In this document: positions 24,363 to 34,699 of the stretch, piece after piece
Numbering within the stretch: position 1 is the first letter of the stretch
How the letters are laid out: each line of letters begins with the position of its first letter
Origin: Gnetum montanum
Lineage: Eukaryota; Streptophyta; Gnetopsida; Gnetales; Gnetaceae
NCBI GenBank assembly: GCA_015680685.1
Contig: MNCI01017909.1
Span: 1,353,369-1,417,368, forward strand
DNA: 64,000 nt
Direction: 5' to 3'
Notes under the pieces: generated by a model
Database searches by the model: none
What the model saw: the letters and a program-made list of their open reading frames with translations, nothing else
Told to the model about the DNA's origin: nothing
Translations under genes and position numbers: made by a program

Positions 24363-24380
24363 TCCTCGATAACGGTACCA
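24363..24380 (-). other. Element G: primer binding site, tRNA-Asp-like
   Basis: Sense TGGTACCGTTATCGAGGA, one base inside the 5' LTR; compare TGGCGCCGTTGCCGGGGA. Confidence 0.65.
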
Positions 24381-24381
24381 A

Positions 24382-25266
24382 TGATGAGCAACAAGTGCCC
24401 CCAATGCCCAACCATATGAATCACAAATGTTCATGCACGATCCAATCAAATTTTATGGATGGGACTAGTTGTGCATCTAGCTAGTTAAACATTGATCGTA
24501 GTTCACTATCTTCCCACTTGGACTAGTGGTAGCTTTGTCACATATAGTTTAGTCCAAAGTGAGGCATATGATTATTGATGTTGTTTTGGCCTTATGCTAC
24601 TCCTAATGATAATAGAAAATTTAATTATTTAATATAATTAACAATGGAAAGTAAATTCTAAAATAGCCTACGAGCGATGAGTGTCTATTCTTAGAATGTC
24701 GTACACGTCTTGAACCCACGTATCGACTATTGGGATTACCAAGCGCTACACTACTGAGTGAATCAAGAAATAATGCCACTAGGATTACCAAGTAAATACA
24801 TGTTTACGCTCAAAACTAGTCACACTCATTCCACCAATTGATTAACTTGCATGAAATGTAAATATTAACTAAGTACATATAAAGTAAGTTGCATGGAAAG
24901 TAAATCTAATCTAAGTAAAAGTGTTGCAATCAATAAGAATCAATCTTAATCTTATTTTTGTTCATGAAATGTTTCCAAGTACATTGCCACTTGAATAAGA
25001 TGCTATACAACTAACTCAAATCTACACTATGAGCACTCACTGACTATTCTCTAAAACTACAAAATGAAAACTACAAGAGTTTAGCTACTCTATTGACAAA
25101 AGAGTTAGATAAATTATGCACCCAAGTGTTGTATTTATAGGTAGGCATACATCCCACAATATTGTATATTCAATGTCGTAACTTATGCCCTGATATTGGG
25201 GCTAAGATATCAAATCCTTAATATCCAATACTTGATATCTTAGCCTATGAAAAACATTATTTATTA
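24382..25266 (-). mobile_element. Element G: 5' LTR
   Basis: 885 bp. The plus-strand start is TGATGAGCAAC beside the primer site. TATAAATA is near 25130 (minus), with decayed GATAT(C/T) palindromes between it and the LTR start. Confidence 0.8.
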
Positions 25267-25406
25267 ACTAGTCATGACATACTTCATTAGCATCAAATTG
25301 TACATCAATATGCAATTAAAAAATGCTATGACATATGTTTCATAATATCAAATTTTAATAATGAGATGTTAACTTAAGGGTAAGAGCCTTAGCTTCATAA
25401 TCTTTG
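25267..25406. other. Short spacer between elements G and A
   Basis: AT-rich. It ends with CTTTG, the left target duplication of element A. Confidence 0.5.
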
Positions 25407-26234
25407 TGATGGGTCATGAATTTGCTGGCTATGATATCGCAGTCGTGATATCGCAGCAACCGCGATATCGCAACGGTTGCAATATTGTGGCCTACCTGAA
25501 TTCCTATAAATAAGAGGCGGCTTTCCTTGTTCTAGGAGTTAGTTCTTAGAGTTAACTTTTGATTTTAGTTCTTTTTTTTCTCTCAACCCTTTTCCTCCTA
25601 ATGTTTGCCTATAGTGTGGTGATTGTAATTGTACAGCATCCTTATTCGAGTGTGATGTATTTGGACACGCACATGACTGGAAATAAAGATCAAGATTACT
25701 TCATCATTGTAGCATTCACTTAGTTTAATTATTTATTTAATTTTTATTTACTAATTTCTTAGTTAATATCTCTTCACCCTAAACTCCTGTTAAACGTGGA
25801 ATGAGTACGACTTGATTACGAGCATTTAAGTATAACTACTTGGTAACCCAGTAGTGTACCTAGGATCTGCACTTGGTAATCCCAGTGGTAGTCATGCACG
25901 AAGTCCAAGATGTATATGGATGATCGAGGAATGGATGCTCATCACACTTAGGCTAGCTTAGATTCTCTCTCACCCTCTCTCTCTCTTAGCTTAGTTAATA
26001 TCAATTTCCATTACACCCAGAAGTAGCGATAGCATAGGAACACATCATACACCTCATTCTAGACTAAACCATACGTGACAAAGTTAACACTAGTTCAGAT
26101 GGGAAGACAACGAATTGCAACCTAAGGATAATCATCTAGATACCACAACTAGTCCATCTATGGAGTTCGACCAGATCGCACGTGAAATGCTCATATTCGT
26201 ATGGTTGAGTGTAGGGATACCTCGCCACTCATCA
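25407..26234 (+). mobile_element. Element A: 5' LTR
   Basis: Four GATATC-type palindromes at about 25430-25480 lie upstream of TATAAATA (25505-25512). It ends CCACTCATCA next to the primer site. Confidence 0.93.
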
Positions 26235-26235
26235 T

Positions 26236-26253
26236 TGGCACCGTTCCCGGGGA
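26236..26253 (+). other. Element A: primer binding site, tRNA-Asp-like
   Basis: TGGCACCGTTCCCGGGGA, two mismatches to the tRNA-Asp-type site of Athila/Tat elements. CTAG|GTTAGT at about 26264 is a possible 5' splice site just downstream. Confidence 0.8.
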
Positions 26254-26378
26254 CAGTGCTAGTTATCTAGGTTAGTTATATCATACAAGGTCGCTATATA
26301 GGAATTAACGATATATCTCTTAGGAAGAAGAAATAATTATAAAAAGTCACATATAAATTCACACAAAATTTCACAACC

Positions 26379-28363
26379 ATGCCTCTTCTACAAGACTATG
26401 ATAATGCCACATCTAGTGAGGCAATTCATTGGAGAACCAACAAATTATCTGACAATGAAGATTAGAGTACACAACCTGAGGTGGGGGTTTCTTATAAACA
26501 TAAATGAAAGCAATGTCATCCCAACGTAGGAAAGCATAACTTACCTAATGACGATGAACCCCTACTGGCCACTACAAGCTTAATGCAAATACAAGAGGTT
26601 GTTCAAATCTCCTATAGGCATCATAAAGAGAGTCGGCTACCTAGGCTCGATTTAAACAACTTTTTCAATTTTTCAGGAGGCATGAATTAGATCCGCAACA
26701 ACATTTACAAGCCTTCTACAATGCCTATACATGGAAAAACATTGATAATGGTTGGCAAAAACTCAAGCTCTTTCCTATGACACTCATTGCCCAAGCAAAA
26801 GTATGGTATAGATCGTTAAGACCAAATTCAATACGACGTTGGCCAACAATGATAGAACTCTTTAACGAAAGATATCAAACCTACGCAAGAGTGTCAGCCT
26901 TGAGGAAACAAATCCAAGAGTGGAAACAAGCACCACATGAACCCTTGGACATGGCCTTAGAAAGATATTATGCACTATTAAACAACTATCTAGGTCATAA
27001 GTTCTCCAAAGAAAGGCTAATGTACCATATCATTGATGGGCTTTGTGATGAAACAAGAGAAACCCTAGGGATGTATGCCCAAGGTCAACTATACAAACTA
27101 TGAACCCATCAATTCCAAGAGCTTATTAAGTGGGTAGCAAAAGAAGAAGGAGAAATGGCTAGATAGGAGAGTGTTGAAAAACATCAATGGGACCAAAATC
27201 TCAACTTAATAGAGGTCCATAATCACAAAAAGGAGAAATCAACCTATCTCAAGGAGGAAGAACCATCTTTGCCAGTACAACAATCATTAGATGAAATCAA
27301 GACAAAGATCAATAGGAGGCTAGAATGGATGCATAAAAAGTGTGGAGAATATATCAATATCATTGGAGATAGAGTTTTGACAACCTAAGAAGTAGGACAA
27401 AGTATCAGTAGACAATCAGAAAGAAGGGATAAGGAAAATAAGAGCTCAACTGCCAATCACAAGTATGAATGCAACATTTGCCTATACGATCACCCCAAGG
27501 GCCAATGCCTAATGTTGTTACATTTATATGAGCATTTGGGAAGCATGTTACATCTTGAGTTTGTACAGAGATACTATGTTCGATCACAGTGGCAACAATC
27601 CCAGTCATGGGGGAAGCCATCCCTAAACTAGAGACACCCTTCATATCATCTGAATCCAAATGCTTATCTAGTCCAATATCCTATTTCTCCAACTCGGCCA
27701 ACATACTCTATCTTACCACATTATCATTCTCCTCAATATTATCCGCCCATGTCCTCAACACAACCACCACCTTGTGCACCTTACACTTCTCCTAATTTTT
27801 AACATTCTCATCCTTTCCCTCCTTTTACATCATCACCAATTGTTCCTAAGGTGTCTGCACCACAGCAACAACCCCCAAACGTTACTTGTGCTACTATTGC
27901 CAACAGCAGTGAGATACCTCAGCAACATTGAAGGCGTCCCTTCTTTAGAAATGACCCTAGGAAGGGACAACACAATTCCAAGGCCACTGCATCCTCCAAC
28001 TTAGCACAAGTCCAACCCTGTGGTGCACCCTTATCTTCAAACCCAACACGTCATGTTACTTCATCAAGGCCACCAATTAACACTCCAACAATCATACGGC
28101 CCAATGAACACAAGCATGGAAGGCAACATCCCAATCCTTGCATACCATCTTACAGTCACAGATATCATAGTGGATCAACTCCTTACCAGGGAACCACATC
28201 TTATAAATTGCCCCACTATGCTTACTATAATCAAGTGTGTGAACCCCAATGGGGTAAGTATGACCAAGTCCCAATATTTCCAACATGCAAGGATCCTCAT
28301 CTTCCATTTATTAATCCTTATCATCCTCAACCGTTTGGTTATGGGGGATATCTCCCATTCTAG
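26379..28363 (+). pseudogene. gag: Element A: gag (broken)
   Basis: About 660 codons from ATG 26379 to TAG 28361-28363, the same extent as gag of D. The core has AKVWYRSL, NERYQTYARVSALRKQI and DMALERYYALLNNY (26777-27103). The knuckle CNICLYDHPKGQC is at about 27470-27508, followed by a tail with SPQYYPP and PTIIRPNEH and an end GGYLPF. Premature stops include 26463, 27101, 27164, 27386 and 27629; against D each traced one is a transition (TGG to TAG, CGA to TGA, CAA to TAA). A 1-bp deletion near 26682 shifts the frame. Confidence 0.85.
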
Positions 28364-29346
28364 TAACAAGCAGGATTAATAACCATTTTTTATTTTCTTT
28401 AATTTTACAACTTTTTGTTTTCCCGTTTTTCAATTTTCAATTTCTTATTTTATCATTTTGTCTTTTTATCTTTTTACATTTTTGTAAGTAATCTCATCTA
28501 TGAATAAAACACTCATGTAGCTTGTTGGTTGAGGTGTGTTCTATGTTATCAAGTCTCAAGTGATCAATTATGTGGATAGTGAGCCCATTACACCCACTCA
28601 TCCATTCTACAAATAAGAGGTTCTGATCGAGGGTACAGTGATCTTCTTGACATTTTTAAAACTTAAAATTAATTTTGTGTTCATTGTACCTAGAATGAAG
28701 AAGGATGGACCAAGAGGGAATGATTAGGGTGTGACATCAAGGGGACTTGCGGATTCTCTTTAGTGACGTCTGTGGGAGTTGTCATGCAACGTGGTTGTAC
28801 TAAGATCCTTGTAGATCTAATAATAAATGGGAGTAAGAGTAACCAAAAGGCACTTAAAAATCCAATGTTGTTCTAGGGGGTCCCATTGGAAGGACATGCA
28901 TCCATGCTTGAAGGTTGGTGGCTTCTCTGGATTCAGCAATCAAAAAAAAGAAGAAGAAGAAAATAAAGGAAGTGCCACAAAATAAAAATCACTCCTCCCT
29001 TGAACAAAATTCCAAGTGATCTTATGCCTTGTTGTTCTGGTACTCTCATAGTTTCTCATCAAGGGATGAAACAATGCGGTGTCACTGATCAGAGGAATGG
29101 ACTTGGTCGTGATGTTGGAAGGACGAGTTAATGACACCTTAATCATGCGTTACATGCAGGATTCATTGTGCCCTGGGTCAGTTACCTCATGTCCAAATCT
29201 CTACAATCCCTTCTATACCCCATCTCATCTTGTTATCCATATAATTGTAGCTCATGTCTCATATAGCGTAGAATTCTTACCTCATCTCAGTGATATTTAC
29301 ATGTGTGTGTTTTGTGGAACCAGTGCGAATTACATTTAACCCTTCA

Positions 29347-29427
29347 AGTGCCCACGGACACTTTTAAGTGTGGTTATGCAAGGGCATTATAGGTTGGAAC
29401 CTGCTTGGGGAGGACCCACTTGCATAA
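29347..29427 (+). other. Conserved pseudoknot-capable RNA element, copy A
   Basis: Stem I: AGTGCC (29347-29352) with GGCATT (29383-29388), one G-U. Stem II: TTATGCAAG (29374-29382) with CTTGCATAA (29419-29427), extendable by a G-U and a G-C. The 3' strand of stem I directly abuts the 5' strand of stem II, the topology of an H-type pseudoknot. The loop before the last strand carries TTGGGGAGGACCCA. Confidence 0.75.
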
Positions 29428-29741
29428 TCTTTGTAATTTGCACTCATGACCCATCTTCTACACATCATCTGTTACCCTTAGCATATTGCCAACAATTTTC
29501 TTTCCCTTATTACTATCCCTCTAATTCAACATTCCTATGAACCATCACATAGCCTTTTTCTCTATGATCCGAGGTCCTTATTGATAAATTCCACACCATA
29601 ATTTCAAAGAAATATTAAAAATTAGTTGAATTACCGTGGAACCCTTTAACAATCGTCTAGATGTCCTTAGTTTACATCGTTTAATTTCAAAGAAATATTA
29701 AAAATTCGGTACATTCTCTAAGTGCCCTAAGTTCAATGAAA

Positions 29742-29750
29742 ATATATATA
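29742..29750 (+). promoter_or_regulatory. TATATATA box upstream of ORF2, element A
   Basis: ATATATATACGTGACC, about 500 bp before the ORF2 start. Element D has the same string at the same distance. A promoter role is inferred only from conservation. Confidence 0.35.
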
Positions 29751-30216
29751 CGTGACCCCCCTGTGCTAATCAACATCATTTGCAACTGTTCATGTAGGGG
29801 AAGTTTTTCAAATTCCTCTCTACGACTCGTGATTGCACATCCCTTGCTTTCATATCCATAACTCGCTCGTTGGTACTCCAATTTTCATTCCGTTTGAACC
29901 TACTTAAATCTAGAGTGTTCAACTTAGTCGTGGGGGAGGGAAACATGTTGAACAGTGCATAAATTTTTTGAAACTCATCATTTCCCAAAGGACATATTTA
30001 AGGATAATTAGTTGTAAAATTAAGAATAAAATGTGTCAAAAACAATTTCATCCCCTTAGCTATACCAAAAAATTAAATTTGGAAACCACCTAAGCAAAGA
30101 AAACTCAACATTATAATCTTTCAGGGACATGTTCTTTCAATAATTAACATCACACGGAAATAAAGTAAATCTATTAAGGCAAGCAGTAAGGTATAACCTA
30201 ACTTTGGTAACAACCT

Positions 30217-30245
30217 TACTAACGATTGGCCCCGTGTGATTGCAG
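30217..30245 (+). promoter_or_regulatory. Branch point and 3' splice site directly before ORF2, element A
   Basis: TACTAAC (30217-30223), branch A at 30222, then 23 nt to the G of TTGCAG at 30245; the ORF2 ATG is the next base. D, E and H have the same layout with the same 23-nt distance. Confidence 0.6.
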
Positions 30246-31015
30246 ATGGTCCTAAAATGCGGATAATAGGAAGGTCCTGCTTAAGGTGTGATCAAATGAC
30301 CTAGGAGAGGTGAAGGACAAGTTCTTACTGAACAACATGCAGAGCAGGAGGAAAAATTATTTAGTATCCACCAAGAAGACCCTGCTACTACTGTACAATC
30401 AAGGCAAGTGGAAGGAGGAGCTGCTGCAGTATCTGAATAGGGACGATATCTCACGTTGCCCTAGGATTGTGTTCAGACCATCCATGAAAGGTCCATATTC
30501 ACTGTAGTGATCATGGAATTAAACTTTGGACCTTTCGTAGAATTTTCTCTAGAGGCCATTAGGGATCACCTCAAAGGGTCCCCATTATGGCCTACCCTCT
30601 CTGAAAGCGGGGCCTGGTACTTAGGGAAAATGTACCAATTTTGGCACAATAAAGAAGGAGGCACCACAGTTAACAATTGTGGTGTGACTGTTGATTTCTC
30701 TGTTTAAGCCATTTCGAAAGTATTAAACCTTCCGAATACAGGGCCAAAGGTTTCTCAAAACTAGATAGACACTTTCAAAACTGAGCAACTTAATAAACTG
30801 TTGACAGAGAATAAAAGGGTGGCAGAAGAAAAGAGAAGGCTGAATGGGATGCCTCTATGGCACAAGCACAAACTTACACACACGCTAAGGCACTCAAGGC
30901 CTTACAAGAGGAGAAACTCTAGGCCAAACTTCAATGCCATCACATGCCAAGACCTAGAGCGCAAGAAAGGCGAAAGACACCTATGGAGGAGCCACCGCCA
31001 CTAGGAACTACATGA
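30246..31015 (+). pseudogene. Element A: shortened ORF2 (broken)
   Basis: Runs from ATG 30246 to TGA 31013-31015, ending MEEPPPLGTT. It shows IMELNFGPFVEF (near 30510), YLGKMYQFWHNKE and NNCGVTVDFS (near 30620-30695), then a coiled segment with TEQLNKLL. These match ORF2 of H at both ends, but the roughly 600-codon middle of the long form is missing. Several stops and a 1-bp deletion near 30830 break it. The TGA at 30297-30299 is shared with D, whereas E and H have Arg there. Confidence 0.75.
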
Positions 31016-31198
31016 GTTACATCCAATTTTATAATCATAGGATTTTCTTTTGTGTTGTGTCTCAATTTTTTTCTGACTCCACACTATGGCATGAATCCAT
31101 TCTAGTCAATCAATAATCCCATACCTATCCACTGTGTAATCAATGGAGCTTGTTCTCACTTTAACTCAAGGACAAGTTTTCATTTAGTTGTGGGGGTA

Positions 31199-32021
31199 TG
31201 ATGAGTCATGAATTTGCTGGTTGTGATATTTCAGCCGTGATATCATAGCCGTGATATCGCAGCAGCCGCGATATTGCAACCTGCCTCAATTTCTATAAAT
31301 AAGAGGCAGCTTTCCTTGTTCTAGGAGTTAGTCCGTAGAGTTAAGTTTTGATTTTAGTTCTTGTTTTTCTCTCAACACTTTTCCTCCCAATGTATGCCTG
31401 CAATGTGGTGATTGTAATTGTATAGCATCCTTATTCGAGTGTGACGTACTTGGACACGCACATGACCAGAAATAAAGATCAAGATTACTTAATCATTGCA
31501 ACACTCACTTAGCTTAATTATTTATTTAATTTTTATTTACTGCTTTCTTAGTTAATATCTCTTCATCCTAAACTCCTATTAAACACAGAATGAGTACGAC
31601 TTGATTACAAGCATTTAAGTGTGACTACTTGGTAACCCAGTAGTGTACCTAGGATCTACGCTTGGTAATCCCAGTGGTAGTCATGCACAAAGTCCAAGAT
31701 GTGTATGGATGATCGAGGAACGGATGCTCATCGCACTTAGGCTAGCTTAGATTCTCTCTCACCCTCTCTCTATTAGCTTAGTTAATATCAATTTCCATTA
31801 CACCCAGGAGTAGCGATAGCATAGGAACACATCATACACCTCATTCTAGACTAAACCATACGTGACAAAGTTAACACTAGTCCAGATGGGAAGACAGTGA
31901 ACTGCGACCTAAGGATAACTGTCTAGATACCACAACTAGTCTGTCTACGGAGTTCGACCGGATCACGCATGAAACGCTCATATTCGTATGGTTAAGTGTA
32001 GGGGTACCTCGCCACTCATCA
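31199..32021 (+). mobile_element. Element A: 3' LTR
   Basis: Starts TGATGAGTCATG right after GTGGGGGTA and ends CACTCATCA. TATAAATA at 31294-31301, with four decayed GATATC palindromes upstream. Confidence 0.93.
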
Positions 32022-34324
32022 CTTTGGTTAGAAGTTTGAATCCACTAGACAAGACTAAAATCTTTTTTCCCAAAAATAATCACTATATCTCAATTAAGTG
32101 TTAACTATAATGCTATGCATTCTTTCCTACAACTAGCTATTTTTTTATAGTTGTTATATTCTTAAAATTAATTTTATTTATTTATTTCTACAACTAGATA
32201 TTTTTCCCTAAAATAATTTGTTACCTGCTACATCTTAATTAGTCATTAATAGTTATGTTATGTATTATCTCTAATTCTTAAAAAAATCAGTTGCAACTAA
32301 TGACATTCTAGTATGATCGGAAGCATCTTGCAAAGAAAAATGTGCAAGATATGAAGAGCATGAATATTATTTTTAATCATGTTATCCATCCCTTGGTCTC
32401 ACATCTCACTCTACAAATTCTTTGTTTTTTCTGCACTAGAGCAAGTTTCTCTATAGTGATCTTCATCATGACATCTGCATGGATCAATAAAGTATTTTCC
32501 AAGAACCATCTAAAATGTATGATATTTGCTCCTCCATTTCCTGGAACATCTTCTATCACTGCAAGTGGTAGTGCTTCTTTAGTCTATTTACCTTGTTGTT
32601 TCTAGGCCTTGCCTTTGCTATCATTAAAATGAGGAATAATATCATATTTCTTGCCAACAAGATGAGGGTTTTGCCCAAGGCTAAGGATATTTCCCAAGTC
32701 ACAAGCTTACCACTAGATAGGAAGGCTATTCTCTAGGGCATGTCCACTAGCTCTAAGGCCATCAATGATTTCTTTGATAGAGATTCCCATTCAAAGTTTC
32801 ATAAGGATGGCTGCAAGCTTGACAACTTACAAGAACCCTAGAAATCATCCACTTATGCTATCTATGGGTACCTATTCTAAAAATCCTCTAATTAGCTCAC
32901 TAGAAGTTACTTTTAGATACATTGAAGCTTGAGAAACAATCATCTTCTTAACATGTTATCATTCTTTATCGACACAATTAATTAAACCATCACTTGCACG
33001 TACTTTGATTCATTATGATCTATGGATAATAAGGCATCCTACTAGTAAGGGAATAGGGCATTCTTCAATTTAACATTTCCAAGGAAGATAGAACACTCAC
33101 ATTCCATCACATGGATAAGCTATTGGTTATCTCTACCAAGTCCAAGTCAAACAACATGACTAGATGATAGGCAAAAAAGTATAAGTCTAGGTTACTCCAA
33201 AAGATATACAAAAAGGTTGTCAATCATCTCCCATGTAGAACCAACCATGAATGTAGGTTCTAGCATGACCTTGTCTTCTATTCCCATCTCATCTCAATAG
33301 TAATAATTGTTGGGCCCCCTTCCCATGAAGATTAGTCTATTTAATGCTACTTCATGGTTGCACTTCCTCTCCAAGAACTTACCCATCCCTCATTCTATGT
33401 ATGACAAAGACTCCACCTATAGTAGCTCCACCCACACCTAGTCAAGTCATCAACCTCACACACACAACTAATCTAGCTCTCATAACTGCAACACTAAAAA
33501 TCACTCCCCATTGACATCCTAAATAACCTTAAGTCATCTTATGCTTTCCCACCCTCTCTCCAATGTACCAATCATATCCCTTCCATGCATCCTCTAACCT
33601 CATTACATCTAATGCAATCCCCATTGTCTCATTTCCTTCTACCTTTTCTCAACCATCAATCCACAAGCATGCTCCATCATCTGAAAGCAAACATGACCCT
33701 TCTCACCCACATGAATTCCTAGATTGCCACTCCTCCAAACACTATCATGCAAGCACTCAACACTACAATTGTTTGTGAAAGGTTTAATCTTTAGTAGAAA
33801 ATTGAAATTCTTGAAAATTTTTTATCAAAAAATGAAATTTTTTTTTAATTTATCATGATTCATGGTTTTTCAAAAAATAGAAATGTATAAAATTCTAAGG
33901 ATTCCATAAGTTGTGGTGTTTTTACCTCATTTTCTAGATGAACCATGAGTAAAGATGAAGTCATGGTTGATAGAAGAAACTAAATAAATTTACCACAAGT
34001 GATGGTTAATAGCACAAGTCATGGTAAGGTCATGGTATACCAAAAGATCCTAATTTCTATAGATTTTTAACTTGAATTTGAAAGAAAATTGGATTGTTTA
34101 TGTCACCTAGAGATATAGATGAAACTAAGGTGGTAGCAATAACAAATTAACTTTGAATTTTGATAGAGATTGAAGGAAGAAAAATATTATGACTTTTGAT
34201 CTTTGTTAGGACAAAATTTTCAAAGTGAAAATGCATATCTTAATCTGAAATGGAATCAATTGAAATTACTTATAATATTAATGATTGATATCAACAATGT
34301 TAACTTGAATTAAGAAACTGTTAA
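32022..34324. other. Unassigned DNA
   Basis: About 2.3 kb right of element A. Weak, stop-broken frames (for example 32600-32860 and 33040-33330) may be old retroelement coding, but I recognise no domain. No RNA gene or clear repeat was found. Confidence 0.4.
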
Positions 34325-34682
34325 ATAAAACTAGTTTGATAATAATTGATATTGTTGTTGATGAGAAACAAATGCTTTATGGAATATGAACAATTGTAAT
34401 AATAAGGGAATACTTGGAAGAAATTAATAACCAATACTTTATTTAAAAAAATATAATCATTACATCCATGTATAGCCTTGGAATTTAAAGCTAAAGATTG
34501 GGATCCTATTTAGCAGCATTAAAAAGTCATTAGGGCTAAAATAAAAGATAAAAAATAAAGATGAATTGGGGCTAAAAATAATATACATCTATCCATCAAC
34601 TCGTAGAAAAATAAAATACATTTGACTTTAAATATTTTTCTTAATGCTAGAAATTAAGTAACACTGTGCACTAATACTAACA
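34325..34682 (-). mobile_element. Ty1/copia element K: 3' LTR
   Basis: Sense start TGTTAGTATTAG at 34682, immediately after purine-rich AAATGAGGGAT. The far end, near 34325, is approximate. Confidence 0.5.
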
Positions 34683-34699
34683 ATCCCTCATTTAACATA

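Larger units (their letters stand above)
28364..30245 (+). other. Element A: conserved noncoding region between gag and ORF2
   Basis: Holds the T-rich tract (28380-28500), block GACATCAAGGGGACTTG (28732-28748), the CATG motif (28885-28920), the pseudoknot element (29347-29427), TATATATA (29743-29750) and the branch point/3' splice site (30217-30245). No frame here is shared with the other copies. Confidence 0.7.
25407..32021 (+). mobile_element. Element A: complete non-autonomous LTR retrotransposon (gag + short ORF2)
   Basis: Bounded by perfect target duplications CTTTG (25402-25406 and 32022-32026). LTRs are 828 and 823 bp, starting TGATG and ending CATCA. Inside, in order: primer site, gag (26379-28363), T-rich tract, noncoding stretch with pseudoknot element, TATATATA, branch point and 3' splice site, ORF2 (30246-31015) and polypurine GTGGGGGTA (31190-31198). 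No protease, RT or integrase is present. Both ORFs have stops and frameshifts, so it is a fossil of a family that was mobilised in trans. Confidence 0.93.

Noticed and set aside
27774-28379. Plus-strand frames over the gag tail of A as separate genes
   Set aside because: They are shifted frames of the Pro/Tyr-rich gag tail.
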